DNA of 64,000 nt. It comes from Spirosoma foliorum (GTDB taxonomy: Bacteria; Bacteroidota; Bacteroidia; Cytophagales; Spirosomataceae). Location of the stretch: NCBI RefSeq assembly GCF_014117325.1, contig NZ_CP059732.1, positions 3,361,001 to 3,425,000 of the forward strand. Reading direction: 5' to 3'. The notes under the pieces are model-generated. The model did not search any database and was not told the DNA's origin. It worked only from the letters and a program-made list of their open reading frames with translations. This document shows, piece after piece, positions 18,321 through 27,386 of the stretch. Each line of letters begins with the position of its first letter. Positions within the stretch are counted from its first letter, which is position 1. The translations under genes were made by a program, and so were the position numbers.

Positions 18321-18528
18321 AACGTTGGTTGTTTTCAGATAATGAGGAACAATCAGATGGCTTTTGGCAAACAGTATCACCCAAATTTCCAGGCTTGCAT
18401 GCTCCTCATACGTTAACCGAATTAGTCCGTTAGAGTTTTTTCAACTTGCCTTATCCTATTGATCAGAGTGCCGTATAACTGTATCACTCTTCCCTACTTT
18501 CGTATAAATTCTCCGGCGATCCACCCGC

Positions 18529-18536
18529 TACTTTTG
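18529..18536 (+). promoter_or_regulatory. Possible -7 element TACTTTTG of the SDR gene
   Basis: Matches TAnnTTTG 24 nt upstream of the ATG at 18561, in the 240-bp divergent gap to the DoxX-like gene. No convincing -33 TTTG at the expected distance. Confidence 0.4.
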
Positions 18537-18560
18537 TCCTGACAATAAACCAACACAACA

Positions 18561-19379
18561 ATGTCAAAGACAATTTTCATTACAGGTGCTTCGCGTGGTT
18601 TTGGCAAAATCTGGGCCGAAGCCTTTTTACAACGTGGAGATAAAGTGGTTGCTACGGCTCGTGATATAAATTCCCTTAGCGATCTAATTGATCAATATGG
18701 CGACGCCATACTCCCAATTAAACTAGACGTCAATGACCGGGCTGCCGATTTTGCTGCGATACAAAAGGCAACCGACTATTTTGGCCAGATCGACGTACTC
18801 ATCAACAATGCTGGTTATGGCCTATTTGGCAGTGTTGAAGAGACCACCGAACAAGAAGCTCGTGACCAGATCGAAACCAATTTCTTTGGTTTGCTCTGGC
18901 TAACCCAAGCTGTTTTACCCGTTATGCGGAAGCAAGGTCATGGCCATATCGTACAGGTATCCAGTGTATTAGGCGTGGTAACGCTTCCAGTACTTGGCCT
19001 TTACAATGCCTCCAAATATGCAGTAGAGGGCTTGAGCGAATCACTAGCGGCCGAGGTAAGTTCGTTCGGTATCCACGTATCGCTTATCGAACCCAATGGA
19101 TTCTCGACAGATTGGGGTGGCGCTTCTGCCTTTCATACAGCACCGATGCAGGAATACGAAGGGGTAAAAGCAGCTTTTGCGGCCAGCACTACCGACGATG
19201 ATTATGGTTATCCAGAATCGACGACCGATGCGATCCTACAATTGATTGATGCCAAAAATCCACCACTTCGGTTGTTTCTGGGCAAAAAAGCGCTTCCCTG
19301 GGTCAAACAGGTTTATGCCGGACGTATAGCCGAATGGGATCAATGGAGCGAGGTATCAACAGCCGCACATGGTCATTAA
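18561..19379 (+). CDS. Short-chain dehydrogenase/reductase (classical SDR)
   Basis: 272 residues. TGASRGFG (about 9-16) is the NAD(P)-binding TGxxxGxG motif, NNAG is at about residue 86, and the catalytic triad is S (VSSVLG, about 139), Y and K (YNASKYAVEG, Y152/K156 roughly). An R in TARD after the second strand suggests NADP(H). The substrate is unknown. An AraC-type regulator gene follows on the same strand 72 nt later, a common pairing in which the regulator controls the oxidoreductase. Confidence 0.88.
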   Translation: MSKTIFITGASRGFGKIWAEAFLQRGDKVVATARDINSLSDLIDQYGDAILPIKLDVNDRAADFAAIQKATDYFGQIDVLINNAGYGLFGSVEETTEQEARDQIETNFFGLLWLTQAVLPVMRKQGHGHIVQVSSVLGVVTLPVLGLYNASKYAVEGLSESLAAEVSSFGIHVSLIEPNGFSTDWGGASAFHTAPMQEYEGVKAAFAASTTDDDYGYPESTTDAILQLIDAKNPPLRLFLGKKALPWVKQVYAGRIAEWDQWSEVSTAAHGH

Positions 19380-19451
19380 TCGTAGTTTTTCATCTATTTG
19401 TAACACAAGTTGCGCTTTTACCGGTGTAATTTGTGTTACATCTTTACCAGT

Positions 19452-20342
19452 ATGAAGCATTATAAAAGTTTGAGCCATTTCCTGACATCCAACGGTTTTC
19501 CACCACCTGAAAACCCGATGATTGTCCTTATAGACTGTAATGGTCAATGTTCGCTGGGCGATGAAGCCTTTACCAGCGATTTCTACATGATCGGTTTCAA
19601 AAAGCTGAAATCGGGGATTATTAAGTATGGCCGCACCAAGTATGACCACGAGAATGGCTCGTTATTATTTGTAAAGCCTCGTCAGGTCATTGAATTTAAA
19701 GACCTACAATTTGAAGAAACTGGTTTCAATCTGTTTATTCACGAAGACTTCCTAATAGGCTCTCCGCTACATGATGAGATGAACCGATATGGTTTCTTCG
19801 ACTACGAAACGAATGAAGCTTTGCATCTATCGCCCAGAGAGGAAGCAATCATCTGGGATCTTTATCGAAAAATTGAAACCGAGTATAACAACATTACCGA
19901 TGAATATAGTCGCGACATCATTCTGACCCATATTGACTCTATCCTGAAGTATTCTCAACGCTTCTATAAACGTCAGTTTATCAATAGAACTGAGTTGTCG
20001 GGCAACACGGTTTCCAGGTTCAACGATATCTTAACGAGCTATTCAAAGAAGGGCCTTCTCCAAACGAATGGCCTCCCAACCGTACATGCCGTAGCGTCTC
20101 AACTTAATCTATCGGTCCGTTATTTAAGCGACTTATTGAAACAGGAAACGGGTAAAACAGCCATTGAGCTGATTCATATTCACTTGATCAACGAGGCAAA
20201 AAATCGTTTAAAAGGCGAAGATCAGCGCGTATCCGAAATTGCCTATACATTAGGGTTCGAAAATCTACCGTACTTTTCGAGGCTTTTTAAGAAAGAAACG
20301 GGCGTAAGTCCAAATCAATTTAAGAAGCAGTTGCTAAATTAG
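19452..20342 (+). CDS. AraC-family transcriptional regulator
   Basis: 296 residues from the ATG at 19452; an upstream in-frame ATG at 19410 is less likely because the MKHYKSLSHFL start matches the family. Residues about 1-170 form an effector-sensing cupin-like domain. The C-terminal 100 residues carry the two helix-turn-helix motifs: VASQLNLSVRYLSDLLKQETG and VSEIAYTLGFENLPYFSRLF, with the usual GVSPNQFK end. It probably regulates the SDR gene just upstream and perhaps itself. Confidence 0.9.
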   Translation: MKHYKSLSHFLTSNGFPPPENPMIVLIDCNGQCSLGDEAFTSDFYMIGFKKLKSGIIKYGRTKYDHENGSLLFVKPRQVIEFKDLQFEETGFNLFIHEDFLIGSPLHDEMNRYGFFDYETNEALHLSPREEAIIWDLYRKIETEYNNITDEYSRDIILTHIDSILKYSQRFYKRQFINRTELSGNTVSRFNDILTSYSKKGLLQTNGLPTVHAVASQLNLSVRYLSDLLKQETGKTAIELIHIHLINEAKNRLKGEDQRVSEIAYTLGFENLPYFSRLFKKETGVSPNQFKKQLLN

Positions 20343-20344
20343 TG

Positions 20345-21202
20345 TTAGCCCTTCTGTGCGTCGTTTGTAAACAGGCTATTCATGTAGGCATAGGATTTCG
20401 CTTCATTAGCATAGCTGAACGTGCCTTTTTGTTGAATTTCCTCGGCCGCCCGGAAAAGTGCTCCATAAGCTGCCCGAGCCAATGACGAACCTACACTCAC
20501 ACGTTTAACCCCTAATTCGGCGAGTTGCTCCAGCGAAAAATTACTACCAGACAGGCCCATAATCACGTTTACAGGGCACGGGTGTACTGCCTTCACAACG
20601 GCCTGAATCTCTTCTTTACTTTTTAAACCGGGCGCAAAAAGCACATCAGCGCCCGCATCGGCAAAGGCTTCCAGACGCCTGATTGTATCGGCAAGATCAG
20701 GCCGACCATAAATCAAATTCTCGGCTCTTGCCGTCAATGTAAATGGATAGGATAAACTTCGCGCAGCTTCAACAGCAGCCTTAACTCGCTCAACAGCCAG
20801 ATCGAAGGGATAAATTGGATCGCTGGGTCTGCCAGTCGCATCTTCAATGGAACCGCCAGAAAGTCCTACCCCAGCAGCCAATAGAATCATATCAGCACAG
20901 CTAGATGGAGAGTCACCATAGCCATTTTCCAAATCGGCAGCTACGGGTAACCGAGTTGCTCTAACGATACTTTGGGCGTTCTGTAGAGTTTCTTCCCGAG
21001 TTATGGAAGCATGTCCATCTGGTTTTCCAAGGCCGTAGGCTAGACCAGCACTTGTTGTTGCCAGCGCTTCAAAGCCCAGACTTTCCAGCACTCGTGCCGA
21101 GCCCGCATCCCAGGGGTTAGGAACGACGAAAATCCCTGTTCGTTGGTGAAGTTTCTGAAATACTTCGGCGCGGGTCTGCCAGGAATCGGCTTGTGTGCTC
21201 AT
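20345..21202 (-). CDS. Isocitrate lyase / phosphoenolpyruvate mutase family protein
   Basis: 285 residues from the ATG at 21202 (MSTQADSW); a longer frame to 21250 adds a stretch not typical of the family. VVPNPWDAGSARVLESLGFEALATTSAGLA is the family N-terminus, AADLENGYGD supplies metal-binding acidic residues, and GGSIEDATG and RAENLI follow in order. The KKCGH lyase loop is not evident, so it is not a classical isocitrate lyase; a carboxyphosphonoenolpyruvate mutase- or oxaloacetase-like reaction is more likely. It converges with the AraC gene, with only two bases between the stops. Confidence 0.85.
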   Translation of the reverse strand: MSTQADSWQTRAEVFQKLHQRTGIFVVPNPWDAGSARVLESLGFEALATTSAGLAYGLGKPDGHASITREETLQNAQSIVRATRLPVAADLENGYGDSPSSCADMILLAAGVGLSGGSIEDATGRPSDPIYPFDLAVERVKAAVEAARSLSYPFTLTARAENLIYGRPDLADTIRRLEAFADAGADVLFAPGLKSKEEIQAVVKAVHPCPVNVIMGLSGSNFSLEQLAELGVKRVSVGSSLARAAYGALFRAAEEIQQKGTFSYANEAKSYAYMNSLFTNDAQKG

Positions 21203-21287
21203 TTTTAAAGCGAGTGCTGTTAGAAGAATCTTTCCGTATAAATCCCCCAAATCCCTTCGTTTCTAATCAGAGCCGTCTCCAACTCAT

Positions 21288-22643
21288 TTAATTATTCTTG
21301 AGGTACTTAAATACAAAGCAGGTATACAGCAATACACACACCGCTGAGCTAATTGAACTGGTTATAATTGCCTGAACAATGGCCGCAGGGCCACCCGTTG
21401 CCATAGCGCCAAACACGGCTACACCAATGGCCCCTGCCGTTTGCCGGGTAGTGTTCAGCACAGCCGAAGCAATACCCGAACGACTACGATCAACGGTGGC
21501 CAAGGTGCCGGTTGTCATGGCCGGAACCGCCAGACCCATTCCCAGCGGCAAGGCTAAAAAAGGGAATAGCAATTGCCAGTACGGTGTTATAGGCTTAGCG
21601 ACCAGCAGAAGGCCACACCCTATTGAGAAAACGAGTAAGCCAACTAAAATGGGGACACGAATGCCATAGGTCTGCATCAGTTTTCCACTAGTCAGGTTAG
21701 AAATTATAAAGCCAGCTGTTAGCGGTAAAAATGCCATTCCGGCAGTAAGGCTCGAGTACCCTAAAACATTTTGAAGATAAAGACTCAGAATAAATACCGT
21801 TCCATAATAGGTGCAATTAAAGAGTACACCTACCCCAATCAGTACGTTAAAATTGGTCGAGTTAAACAAATCGAGTGGTAAAATTGGTGATTTGGCCATT
21901 TTTTCTCGCCAAATAAATAAGACGAACAGTATAGCGCTGACAATAATGCCGCCATAAATCAGCGGGGACTTAAGGCCCAAGTGATGCCACTCAATGATGG
22001 AAGCAATAAGTGCTGTAATGGCAAACATCCAAATTAACTGGCCTGGAATGTCGAACCCACTTTTGCCGTTTTTAGTACTCTCCATCAGTTTTGTACTACA
22101 AAGAATACCAATCAGGCAGATTGGAATATTGACCAGAAAAATCATTCGCCAGCTACTAAGTTGCATAAGCAAACCACCCAAAACCGGCCCTGCAGCAATG
22201 GATACGCCACCAGCCGCCGTCCAAAGGGCAACCGCTCGGGCACGCTGCTTAGGTTCTTCAGAAAATGTATGATTTAAAATGGATAGGGAACTTGGAATCA
22301 TAATAGCCGACCCCATGCCCTGAACTGCCCGAAAACCAATGAGCGCAAGCGAACTCCAGGCAAGTCCGCAACCAATAGAAGCGACGCCAAAAACGAGAAG
22401 GCCTGCCTGAAAAAGCCGTTTCGACCCGAAGAGGTCGCTCATACCACCGGCCGATAGCATCAGCACGGCAAACGCAATTGTATAGGAATCAATAATCCAT
22501 TGGAGCGTGCTGACATCGGCGGTTAATGACTTACCAATCTGGGGTAAAGCCACGTTTACGATAGATACGTCCAGTTGAGAGACTACGAAGGCCAGACTGG
22601 TTGTGCCAACAACAAAGCCAAAATTGATTTCCGTTTTCTCCAC
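21288..22643 (-). CDS. MFS drug/metabolite efflux transporter, DHA2 (EmrB/QacA) type
   Basis: 451 residues with about 14 hydrophobic segments. LDVSIVNVALPQIGKSL in TM1 is the DHA2 motif D1, and GGMSDLFGSKRLFQAG is motif A in the loop between TM2 and TM3. GAAGGVSIAAGPVLGGLL-like motif C (WTAAGGVSIAAGPVLGG) marks antiporters. It should export small molecules with proton antiport. It lies 85 bp upstream of the PEP-mutase-like gene on the same strand, so the two may be co-transcribed. Confidence 0.88.
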   Translation of the reverse strand: MEKTEINFGFVVGTTSLAFVVSQLDVSIVNVALPQIGKSLTADVSTLQWIIDSYTIAFAVLMLSAGGMSDLFGSKRLFQAGLLVFGVASIGCGLAWSSLALIGFRAVQGMGSAIMIPSSLSILNHTFSEEPKQRARAVALWTAAGGVSIAAGPVLGGLLMQLSSWRMIFLVNIPICLIGILCSTKLMESTKNGKSGFDIPGQLIWMFAITALIASIIEWHHLGLKSPLIYGGIIVSAILFVLFIWREKMAKSPILPLDLFNSTNFNVLIGVGVLFNCTYYGTVFILSLYLQNVLGYSSLTAGMAFLPLTAGFIISNLTSGKLMQTYGIRVPILVGLLVFSIGCGLLLVAKPITPYWQLLFPFLALPLGMGLAVPAMTTGTLATVDRSRSGIASAVLNTTRQTAGAIGVAVFGAMATGGPAAIVQAIITSSISSAVCVLLYTCFVFKYLKNN

Positions 22644-22742
22644 AGCGTAAAGTTACCCCAATTCGGCGGCTATCGTTTCGTGCGCCTGTATCCGAAACCT
22701 CGATCTGTTTCCGCACCTAGAGTATACACACATTTCTAGTGA

Positions 22743-22896
22743 TGCCGTTAGGTATCGAATGTTTGTAGAAAAAAGGGAACTCCTACTCCTTTTTTTGGTC
22801 GCGTAGCGATCGGACTTGGACTTAATTCGGTCGCTACGCGACCAAGGCAAAGGGGGGGCGCTCATTTTCTATAAACATTGGATCGCTACGCGATCG
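22743..22896. repeat. Composite palindromic element with nested inverted repeats (TCGCTACGCGA type)
   Basis: An inner perfect 15-bp stem (22795-22809 with 22831-22845) has arms containing gcgtagcga. An outer, partly decayed pair has aatgtttgtagaa (22759-22771) facing ttctataaacatt (22867-22879), one mismatch. A third tcgctacgcga core lies at 22882-22892. The outer arm resembles the element at 30143-30210, which also carries atgtttatag next to a palindromic core. It lies in the 289-bp gap between the MFS gene and a small orphan gene; nothing else is evident there. Confidence 0.75.
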
Positions 22897-22932
22897 AAAT
22901 AAGAAATTGACACCACCAACAAGGCTTAATAC

Positions 22933-23205
22933 CTAAACCGATAAATAGGGAAGATACGGTTCCAATTTAGTGGTATCCTTAAAAGCACTAACCTGATGAA
23001 GCTTGTTGTTGTAGGCATCATACCGGAGTTCGACGTAGAAATCCTGTAGATTGTATAGGAGAAAGATATTCTCACCTTCGTAACGATTAGCGAGAATGTC
23101 GCCAGTGAAATACAAGGTGTCGAGTTGTTGCTCGGCGGGTAGGCGGGTAAAATCGGCGGGTTGCATGGGCAAACGGGGTTGACAGGCGAAATAAGCGAAA
23201 AGCAT
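22933..23205 (-). CDS. Small conserved-looking protein of unknown function
   Basis: 90 residues. The start at 23205 is chosen because the sequence just upstream on the minus strand reads ggaggagcgt before ATG, an unusually strong Shine-Dalgarno for this window. A TTG at 23226 is the alternative. The C-terminal half (EGENIFLLYNLQDFYVELRYD) is rich in aromatic residues and has the look of a real small globular protein. A longer frame (22926-23273) overlaps it but has poor composition. No function can be given. Confidence 0.6.
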   Translation of the reverse strand: MLFAYFACQPRLPMQPADFTRLPAEQQLDTLYFTGDILANRYEGENIFLLYNLQDFYVELRYDAYNNKLHQVSAFKDTTKLEPYLPYLSV

Positions 23206-23282
23206 ACGCTCCTCCAAACACACCAACCGACTTTATATATTCCAACTAAAACACAATTAGCATACAAATCCAATAGTATCAG

Positions 23283-23341
23283 GTTTAATGTTCCATGTTT
23301 CAGTTCGTTATGCCAAAATTAAGAAACATGGAACATTAAAC
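23283..23341. repeat. Heptad-built inverted repeat, 19-bp perfect arms
   Basis: Arms 23283-23301 and 23323-23341, loop 21 nt. Words are gtttaat and gttccat on the left and gaaacat and ggaacat on the right, period 7; a further gaaacat follows at 23344. It lies downstream of the stop of the Gfo/Idh gene (minus strand) and 77 nt upstream of the small gene at 23205, the only case here not close to a start codon. Confidence 0.85.
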
Positions 23342-23357
23342 TTGAAACATACATAGC

Positions 23358-24455
23358 TTAAACTATTTTCACTTCTTTGCCCGTTCGCGCAGCCTGGTAG
23401 ATCGCTTCAACAATTTTAATATCGCGAAGACCCTCTTCGCCGGGTGCCAGCATCGGTTTCTTGTTCATAATCGCTTTGGCATCGTCGTCCATTTGCTTTG
23501 TTTGCTGCCAGGGCACCTCATAGGGATGTTCGATCTTTCCTCCGTTACTCCAGATTCCTTTCTGTCCATTATAGGCCGAATAAGGTTCCATCATCAGGGT
23601 ACCTTTTGAGCCTGTTACATTCAAGAAATTCATATTCATGCCATAACTCGTCTGAACAGCAGCCCGTGCTCCACTCGGAAAAATAAGTTGCGCCATCGAC
23701 GTTTCGTCCAGACCATTTTTATAGACATCAGGACGTGAGGTATACTGCTGAGCCGTAACCGCAATAGGTTCCTCGCCAGTGGCCAGCCTGGCTCCCTGTA
23801 GCACATATACACCCATATCGTACATTACGCCCCCGCCCATTTCTTTTTTCTGCTTCCAATGGGTAGTCCGATTATCATAATAGCCTGCCGAACAACTGAC
23901 CATCAATATCTTACCGATTTTACCAGCCCGAAGCTCCTTTGTCCATTCCTGCGTATTAGGCTCATGCTGCAATCGATAACCAATCGACAGCGACACCTTA
24001 TTTTTCGCACAGGAATCAATCATATTCTGACATTCTTTTGCTGTTACAGCCATCGGCTTTTCGCACCACACATGCTTGCCCGCTTTCGCTGCCCGCACCA
24101 CATACTCTTCGTGCATAGACGGCGGCAATACCACATACACAACATCGATATCAGGATTGTTGGCGATCTGATCGAAGTTCTGGTAGTTGTAGATATTCTT
24201 ATCGAGAATGTTGTACTGCTTTTTCCACTTCTCAGCCTTTTCGGGAGTTCCCGTCACAATACCAGCCAGGTAACAATTCTTTGTTTTCTGTAAAGCAGGG
24301 GCCAGCAAATCAGTGCTGTAATAACCCAGCCCAACTAACGCAACCCCAAGACGATCTTTAGCTGGTCGAGTTGCCGAAAGCAGTGTATTGGGCGAAATAG
24401 AAGCGGTTATTCCCGTGAGAATAGTGGTATTTAAGAAGGTTCGGCGCGACGTCAT
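23358..24455 (-). CDS. Tat-exported Gfo/Idh/MocA-family oxidoreductase
   Basis: 365 residues. SRRTFLN at residues 3-9 is a twin-arginine motif followed by a hydrophobic stretch and cleavage-like region near residue 28, so export in folded form with its cofactor is likely. VALVGLGYYS (about 38-47) is the NAD(P) site, and EKPMAV near residue 135 holds the family lysine. GFO-like members of this family oxidise or reduce sugars in the periplasm. Its own operon cannot be assigned; it is divergent from aguB. Confidence 0.9.
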   Translation of the reverse strand: MTSRRTFLNTTILTGITASISPNTLLSATRPAKDRLGVALVGLGYYSTDLLAPALQKTKNCYLAGIVTGTPEKAEKWKKQYNILDKNIYNYQNFDQIANNPDIDVVYVVLPPSMHEEYVVRAAKAGKHVWCEKPMAVTAKECQNMIDSCAKNKVSLSIGYRLQHEPNTQEWTKELRAGKIGKILMVSCSAGYYDNRTTHWKQKKEMGGGVMYDMGVYVLQGARLATGEEPIAVTAQQYTSRPDVYKNGLDETSMAQLIFPSGARAAVQTSYGMNMNFLNVTGSKGTLMMEPYSAYNGQKGIWSNGGKIEHPYEVPWQQTKQMDDDAKAIMNKKPMLAPGEEGLRDIKIVEAIYQAARTGKEVKIV

Positions 24456-24465
24456 TTTTGTTTCG

Positions 24466-24537
24466 GGTTCAAAGTTTCAGCTTTAAAGTTCGTGGACAGT
24501 TGCCAGACTTCAAACCTGAAACCTGAAACTTTGAACC
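24466..24537. repeat. Heptad-rich inverted repeat between divergent genes, 15-bp arms
   Basis: Perfect arms 24466-24480 and 24523-24537, loop 42 nt. The region 24461-24551 is almost wholly 7-nt words (ttcaaag, tttcagc, tttaaag; then cctgaaa twice, ctttgaa). It ends 10 nt before the start of the minus-strand Gfo/Idh gene (24455). Confidence 0.8.
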
Positions 24538-24612
24538 TTGACCTTGAAACCGGCTCCGAACCCGCCCGATAAGCTTTTTGTTGCCAATGGGGTCTGTTCA
24601 TAAAGAACACCC

Positions 24613-24620
24613 TATTTTTG
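24613..24620 (+). promoter_or_regulatory. -7 element TATTTTTG only 4 nt before the aguB start
   Basis: A perfect TAnnTTTG match followed by CCCC and then ATG at 24625. With a usual 5-7 nt distance to the start site, transcription would begin at or near the start codon, giving a leaderless mRNA. No clear -33 box at the normal spacing. Confidence 0.5.
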
Positions 24621-24624
24621 CCCC

Positions 24625-25501
24625 ATGTCTAAGAACGTCAATATCGGTTTAGTGCAAATGAGTTGCTCGGCAGATGTCGAGGCCAACATTCAGAAAGCCA
24701 TCAATGGCATTCGTGAAGCCGCTCAAAAAAGGGGCTCAGATTGTTTGTTTGCAGGAATTATTCACCTCTCTTTATTTCTGCGATGTCGAAGATCACCATA
24801 ATTTCAGTTTAGCCGAAGCCATTCCCGGTCCAACAACCGACCGTTTAGGCGCATTAGCGGGTGAATTAGGTGTCGTCATTATAGCGTCTCTTTTTGAAAA
24901 GCGGGCGCATGGTTTATACCACAACACAACGGCCGTTCTGGATGCAGACGGATCTTATTTAGGGAAATATCGGAAGATGCATATTCCCGACGATCCAGGT
25001 TACTACGAGAAATTTTACTTTACGCCCGGCGATTTGGGTTATAAGGTTTTCGATACAAAATTTGCCCGGATTGGCGTACTTATCTGCTGGGATCAGTGGT
25101 ATCCGGAAGCCGCTCGCATCACAGCTTTAATGGGTGCCGAAATTCTCTTCTACCCGACGGCTATTGGTTGGGATACGAACGAACCCGATCCTAAGCAAAA
25201 CGAAGAGCAGTACAATGCCTGGCAAACGATTCAACGCAGTCATTCTATTGCCAATGGCGTCCATGTCGTCTCGGTAAACCGGGTTGGACGCGAAGCTGAT
25301 CAGCAATTCTGGGGGGGGTCGTTCGTTACTAATCCGTTTGGGTCATTGCTGTATCTGGCTCCTCACGATCAGGAACTGGTGCACGTACAAACCATTGATC
25401 TGGCATTATCGGAAAAATACCGTACTACCTGGCCATATCTCCGCGACCGGCGCATCGACTCTTATCAGCCGATCACGAAACGGTATATTGATCAGGAATA
25501 G
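24625..25501 (+). pseudogene. aguB: N-carbamoylputrescine amidase, frameshifted by one extra A
   Basis: The natural start is ATG 24625 (MSKNVNIGLVQMSC). The frame is lost in the A6-G4 run at 24725-24734: dropping one A restores AAQKGAQIVCLQELF and an uninterrupted 291-residue protein, the usual length. The catalytic Glu-Lys-Cys set is present: E in LQELF, K in YRKMHIPDD, C in LICWDQWYPE. The enzyme hydrolyses N-carbamoylputrescine to putrescine, CO2 and ammonia in polyamine synthesis. As written, only a shortened protein lacking the N-terminal beta strand and part of the Glu helix could be made. A sequencing error is the simplest explanation. Confidence 0.85.
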
Positions 25502-25513
25502 AACTAGTACTTG

Positions 25514-25639
25514 TCCAAAGTAAATTCTAGAGATTCTTTAGATCCTAGTTGATGGTTTAGCTACTGATTATCAGCAGAATATCGTCAATAAAATCCGATA
25601 GAATCAACCGCGCGGGCGAACCCGAGAATCTACTTTGGA
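25514..25639. repeat. Long-range inverted repeat in the gap before 25718
   Basis: Arms 25514-25528 and 25625-25639 pair over 15 bp with one mismatch (tccaaagta core), separated by 96 nt. A second small hairpin (atcaggg 25658-25664 with ccctgat 25685-25691) follows. Together they occupy most of the 216-bp intergenic region. It may be a structured leader or a decayed palindromic element. Confidence 0.45.
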
Positions 25640-25717
25640 AGATTACTAACCGCAAAAATCAGGGGGTTGTGTAATGATACGCAGCCCTGATATCCTTTTA
25701 GCTCCTTGAAACTCAAT

Positions 25718-27325
25718 ATGAAACTGCTTCTCTTAGGTTTAACGGCTGGTCTGGCCGGTGTAGGCTATTGGTTTTCACGTCCGGCTTTGCCAGAACCGGC
25801 CGCCATAAAACTACAGGGAGCTTTGCCTGCTCCAACACAACTAATTGCAACACCGCGCTCCCGCTTCACACCAAGTACCCGAAAAGGGTATTATAGTCTG
25901 GATATTGTGAGTGATTTTACCCTGCCCAGCACGAAAACCCTCACGTTCTGTGGAGCTGGTCGGAATCTGCACGTACAGCAAGATCGGTCGAAAATTTTCC
26001 GGCGTGGCTTTTCGGCGGTCGAGTCGAGCCGGATGGTCCCCAATGTTGAAATCTGGCGGGATGGTTTTCCGGCTAAAGGCTGGAAAAGTGCCCTTAATTT
26101 TAGCCAACGAACCTGGATTATTTATCAGAACTATTTCCGGGATGCGTTCGGTTTGGCCTGGGCGCAGAATAGCGATAAGGCCAATGAAACCATTTATCGA
26201 GTACTACCTAATCGGGCGAACCCATCAGCTCCACTCAATCGGAACACGCTTTTTCAGGCATCTTCGGAGTTACAGGGAAGTTGTTCAAATTTCGGGGATT
26301 GCCCCGCTGCCTGGAAGAGTACGTATGGGCTAATCGTGCTGGATATTGAAAATGATGGGGCCAATATGAGTAATCGGCAGGAGCAGGCAAATCTATACAC
26401 TTACATGATCAAAACGATCAAGGAAAACTCCAGTCCACAAACGTTGGTTGGCTCTATTGCTCCCGTGCTGCATAACAGCGTAGGCTATTCACGAGCCGAA
26501 GATTATAAAGCGGGACCGGAATGGCTCTGGACAACACCGGCTCAGCATACAGCAACCAGTCGGCAACGAGGTATGTCCGATGATATTCTGGGAAAATCTT
26601 TCGGTGATTATGCTGACTTTCAGATGCCTGGCACATATTACGTTTACCCTGACTTTGATTATACCATCAAGCACACCGACGACAATGATCGGCATTGGTT
26701 GGCGGCTTTGCTAGGTGAGCAGGAGGTCAACATGAAACTTTCACCCAAAAAGCGTATTGCCTGGCATTGGTTGTTCAACACTCAAAGCGAACTTCCGAAT
26801 AGTGGCAAGGCCGAACATGCTGCTCCGCCTGCTGTGGCCGAAGGAATGGGCATTTTTTACTGGTTCACCGGTGCTTATGGTGTGCTGTTCTGGGACGATC
26901 AGAATGACCTTGTCCCCGATCAGCCCTCTCCTACTGATCCAAATCAGAAAGGACTCGGCAATGATCGGAATTATGCCTGCTATGAACACTATGTTCATGG
27001 ACTCTGGCGGCTCTTCAAGCATCACGGCGACTTGTTCAATGGTCGGGAAACGTATCTTAATGAAGCAACTGAATGTTCGTATGACAGTGGGCAAACGTGG
27101 TTGAAATACAATGCCAATCAGTTAAAAACGCATGATTTGCCCTTTGTACGAGCCATTGTCAATGGAGACCAGATTCTGGTGGCAGCTACGAAAGCCTACG
27201 CCCGATCTGGCCAAACGAACCAGGTTATGGTTCGCTATGTACAGAACGGCTACAATTTTTACACAACGATTTCGCTCAAAGGTGATGAAATCTATCTGGG
27301 TCGGGCAACCATGAAAAAAGGATAA
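25718..27325 (+). CDS. Exported protein of unknown function, possibly a TIM-barrel glycoside-hydrolase-like fold
   Basis: 535 residues from the ATG at 25718 (a TTG 12 nt earlier is possible). The N-terminus has a hydrophobic segment (about 3-17), indicating a signal peptide or anchor. I do not recognise the family. The central part has GLIVLDIENDGANMSNR near residue 210, a strand ending in acidic residues as in barrel hydrolases, and RIAWHWLFNTQSE and GIFYWFTGAYGVLFWDD further on. The C-terminal part (about 480-535) is beta-rich. It lies alone on its strand between aguB and a ROK kinase. Confidence 0.65.
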   Translation: MKLLLLGLTAGLAGVGYWFSRPALPEPAAIKLQGALPAPTQLIATPRSRFTPSTRKGYYSLDIVSDFTLPSTKTLTFCGAGRNLHVQQDRSKIFRRGFSAVESSRMVPNVEIWRDGFPAKGWKSALNFSQRTWIIYQNYFRDAFGLAWAQNSDKANETIYRVLPNRANPSAPLNRNTLFQASSELQGSCSNFGDCPAAWKSTYGLIVLDIENDGANMSNRQEQANLYTYMIKTIKENSSPQTLVGSIAPVLHNSVGYSRAEDYKAGPEWLWTTPAQHTATSRQRGMSDDILGKSFGDYADFQMPGTYYVYPDFDYTIKHTDDNDRHWLAALLGEQEVNMKLSPKKRIAWHWLFNTQSELPNSGKAEHAAPPAVAEGMGIFYWFTGAYGVLFWDDQNDLVPDQPSPTDPNQKGLGNDRNYACYEHYVHGLWRLFKHHGDLFNGRETYLNEATECSYDSGQTWLKYNANQLKTHDLPFVRAIVNGDQILVAATKAYARSGQTNQVMVRYVQNGYNFYTTISLKGDEIYLGRATMKKG

Positions 27326-27345
27326 TATCTAGTTAAGTTTTTATT

Positions 27346-27386
27346 GTTTCAAGGCGTGCTTTGTTCATAAATATGGAACTTGAAAC
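27346..27386. repeat. Short inverted repeat with heptad words
   Basis: gtttcaag (27346-27353) faces cttgaaac (27379-27386). gaaacct and gaaacaa follow as adjacent 7-mers. It is weaker than the others (8 bp) and overlaps the candidate -33 box of the next gene. Confidence 0.5.

Noticed and set aside
22853..22859. G7 run as a phase-variation tract
   Set aside because: It lies in a non-coding repeat with no gene or promoter spacing depending on it.
22653..22865. Small gene in the gap upstream of the MFS transporter
   Set aside because: It overlaps the palindromic element and is arginine/serine-rich, as expected for chance translation of repeats.
22926..23273. 115-residue frame on the minus strand overlapping the small gene
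   Set aside because: Composition is unlike a protein, and the 90-residue frame has a clear ribosome site and better residue pattern.
24674..24730. Internal start of aguB that avoids the frameshift
   Set aside because: The 5' frame from 24625 matches the family N-terminus, and the alternative start gives an unrelated leader; the frameshift reading explains both parts.
25312..25319. G8 run in aguB as a second frameshift
   Set aside because: The frame through it reads FWGGSF, the normal motif of the family, so no indel is present there.
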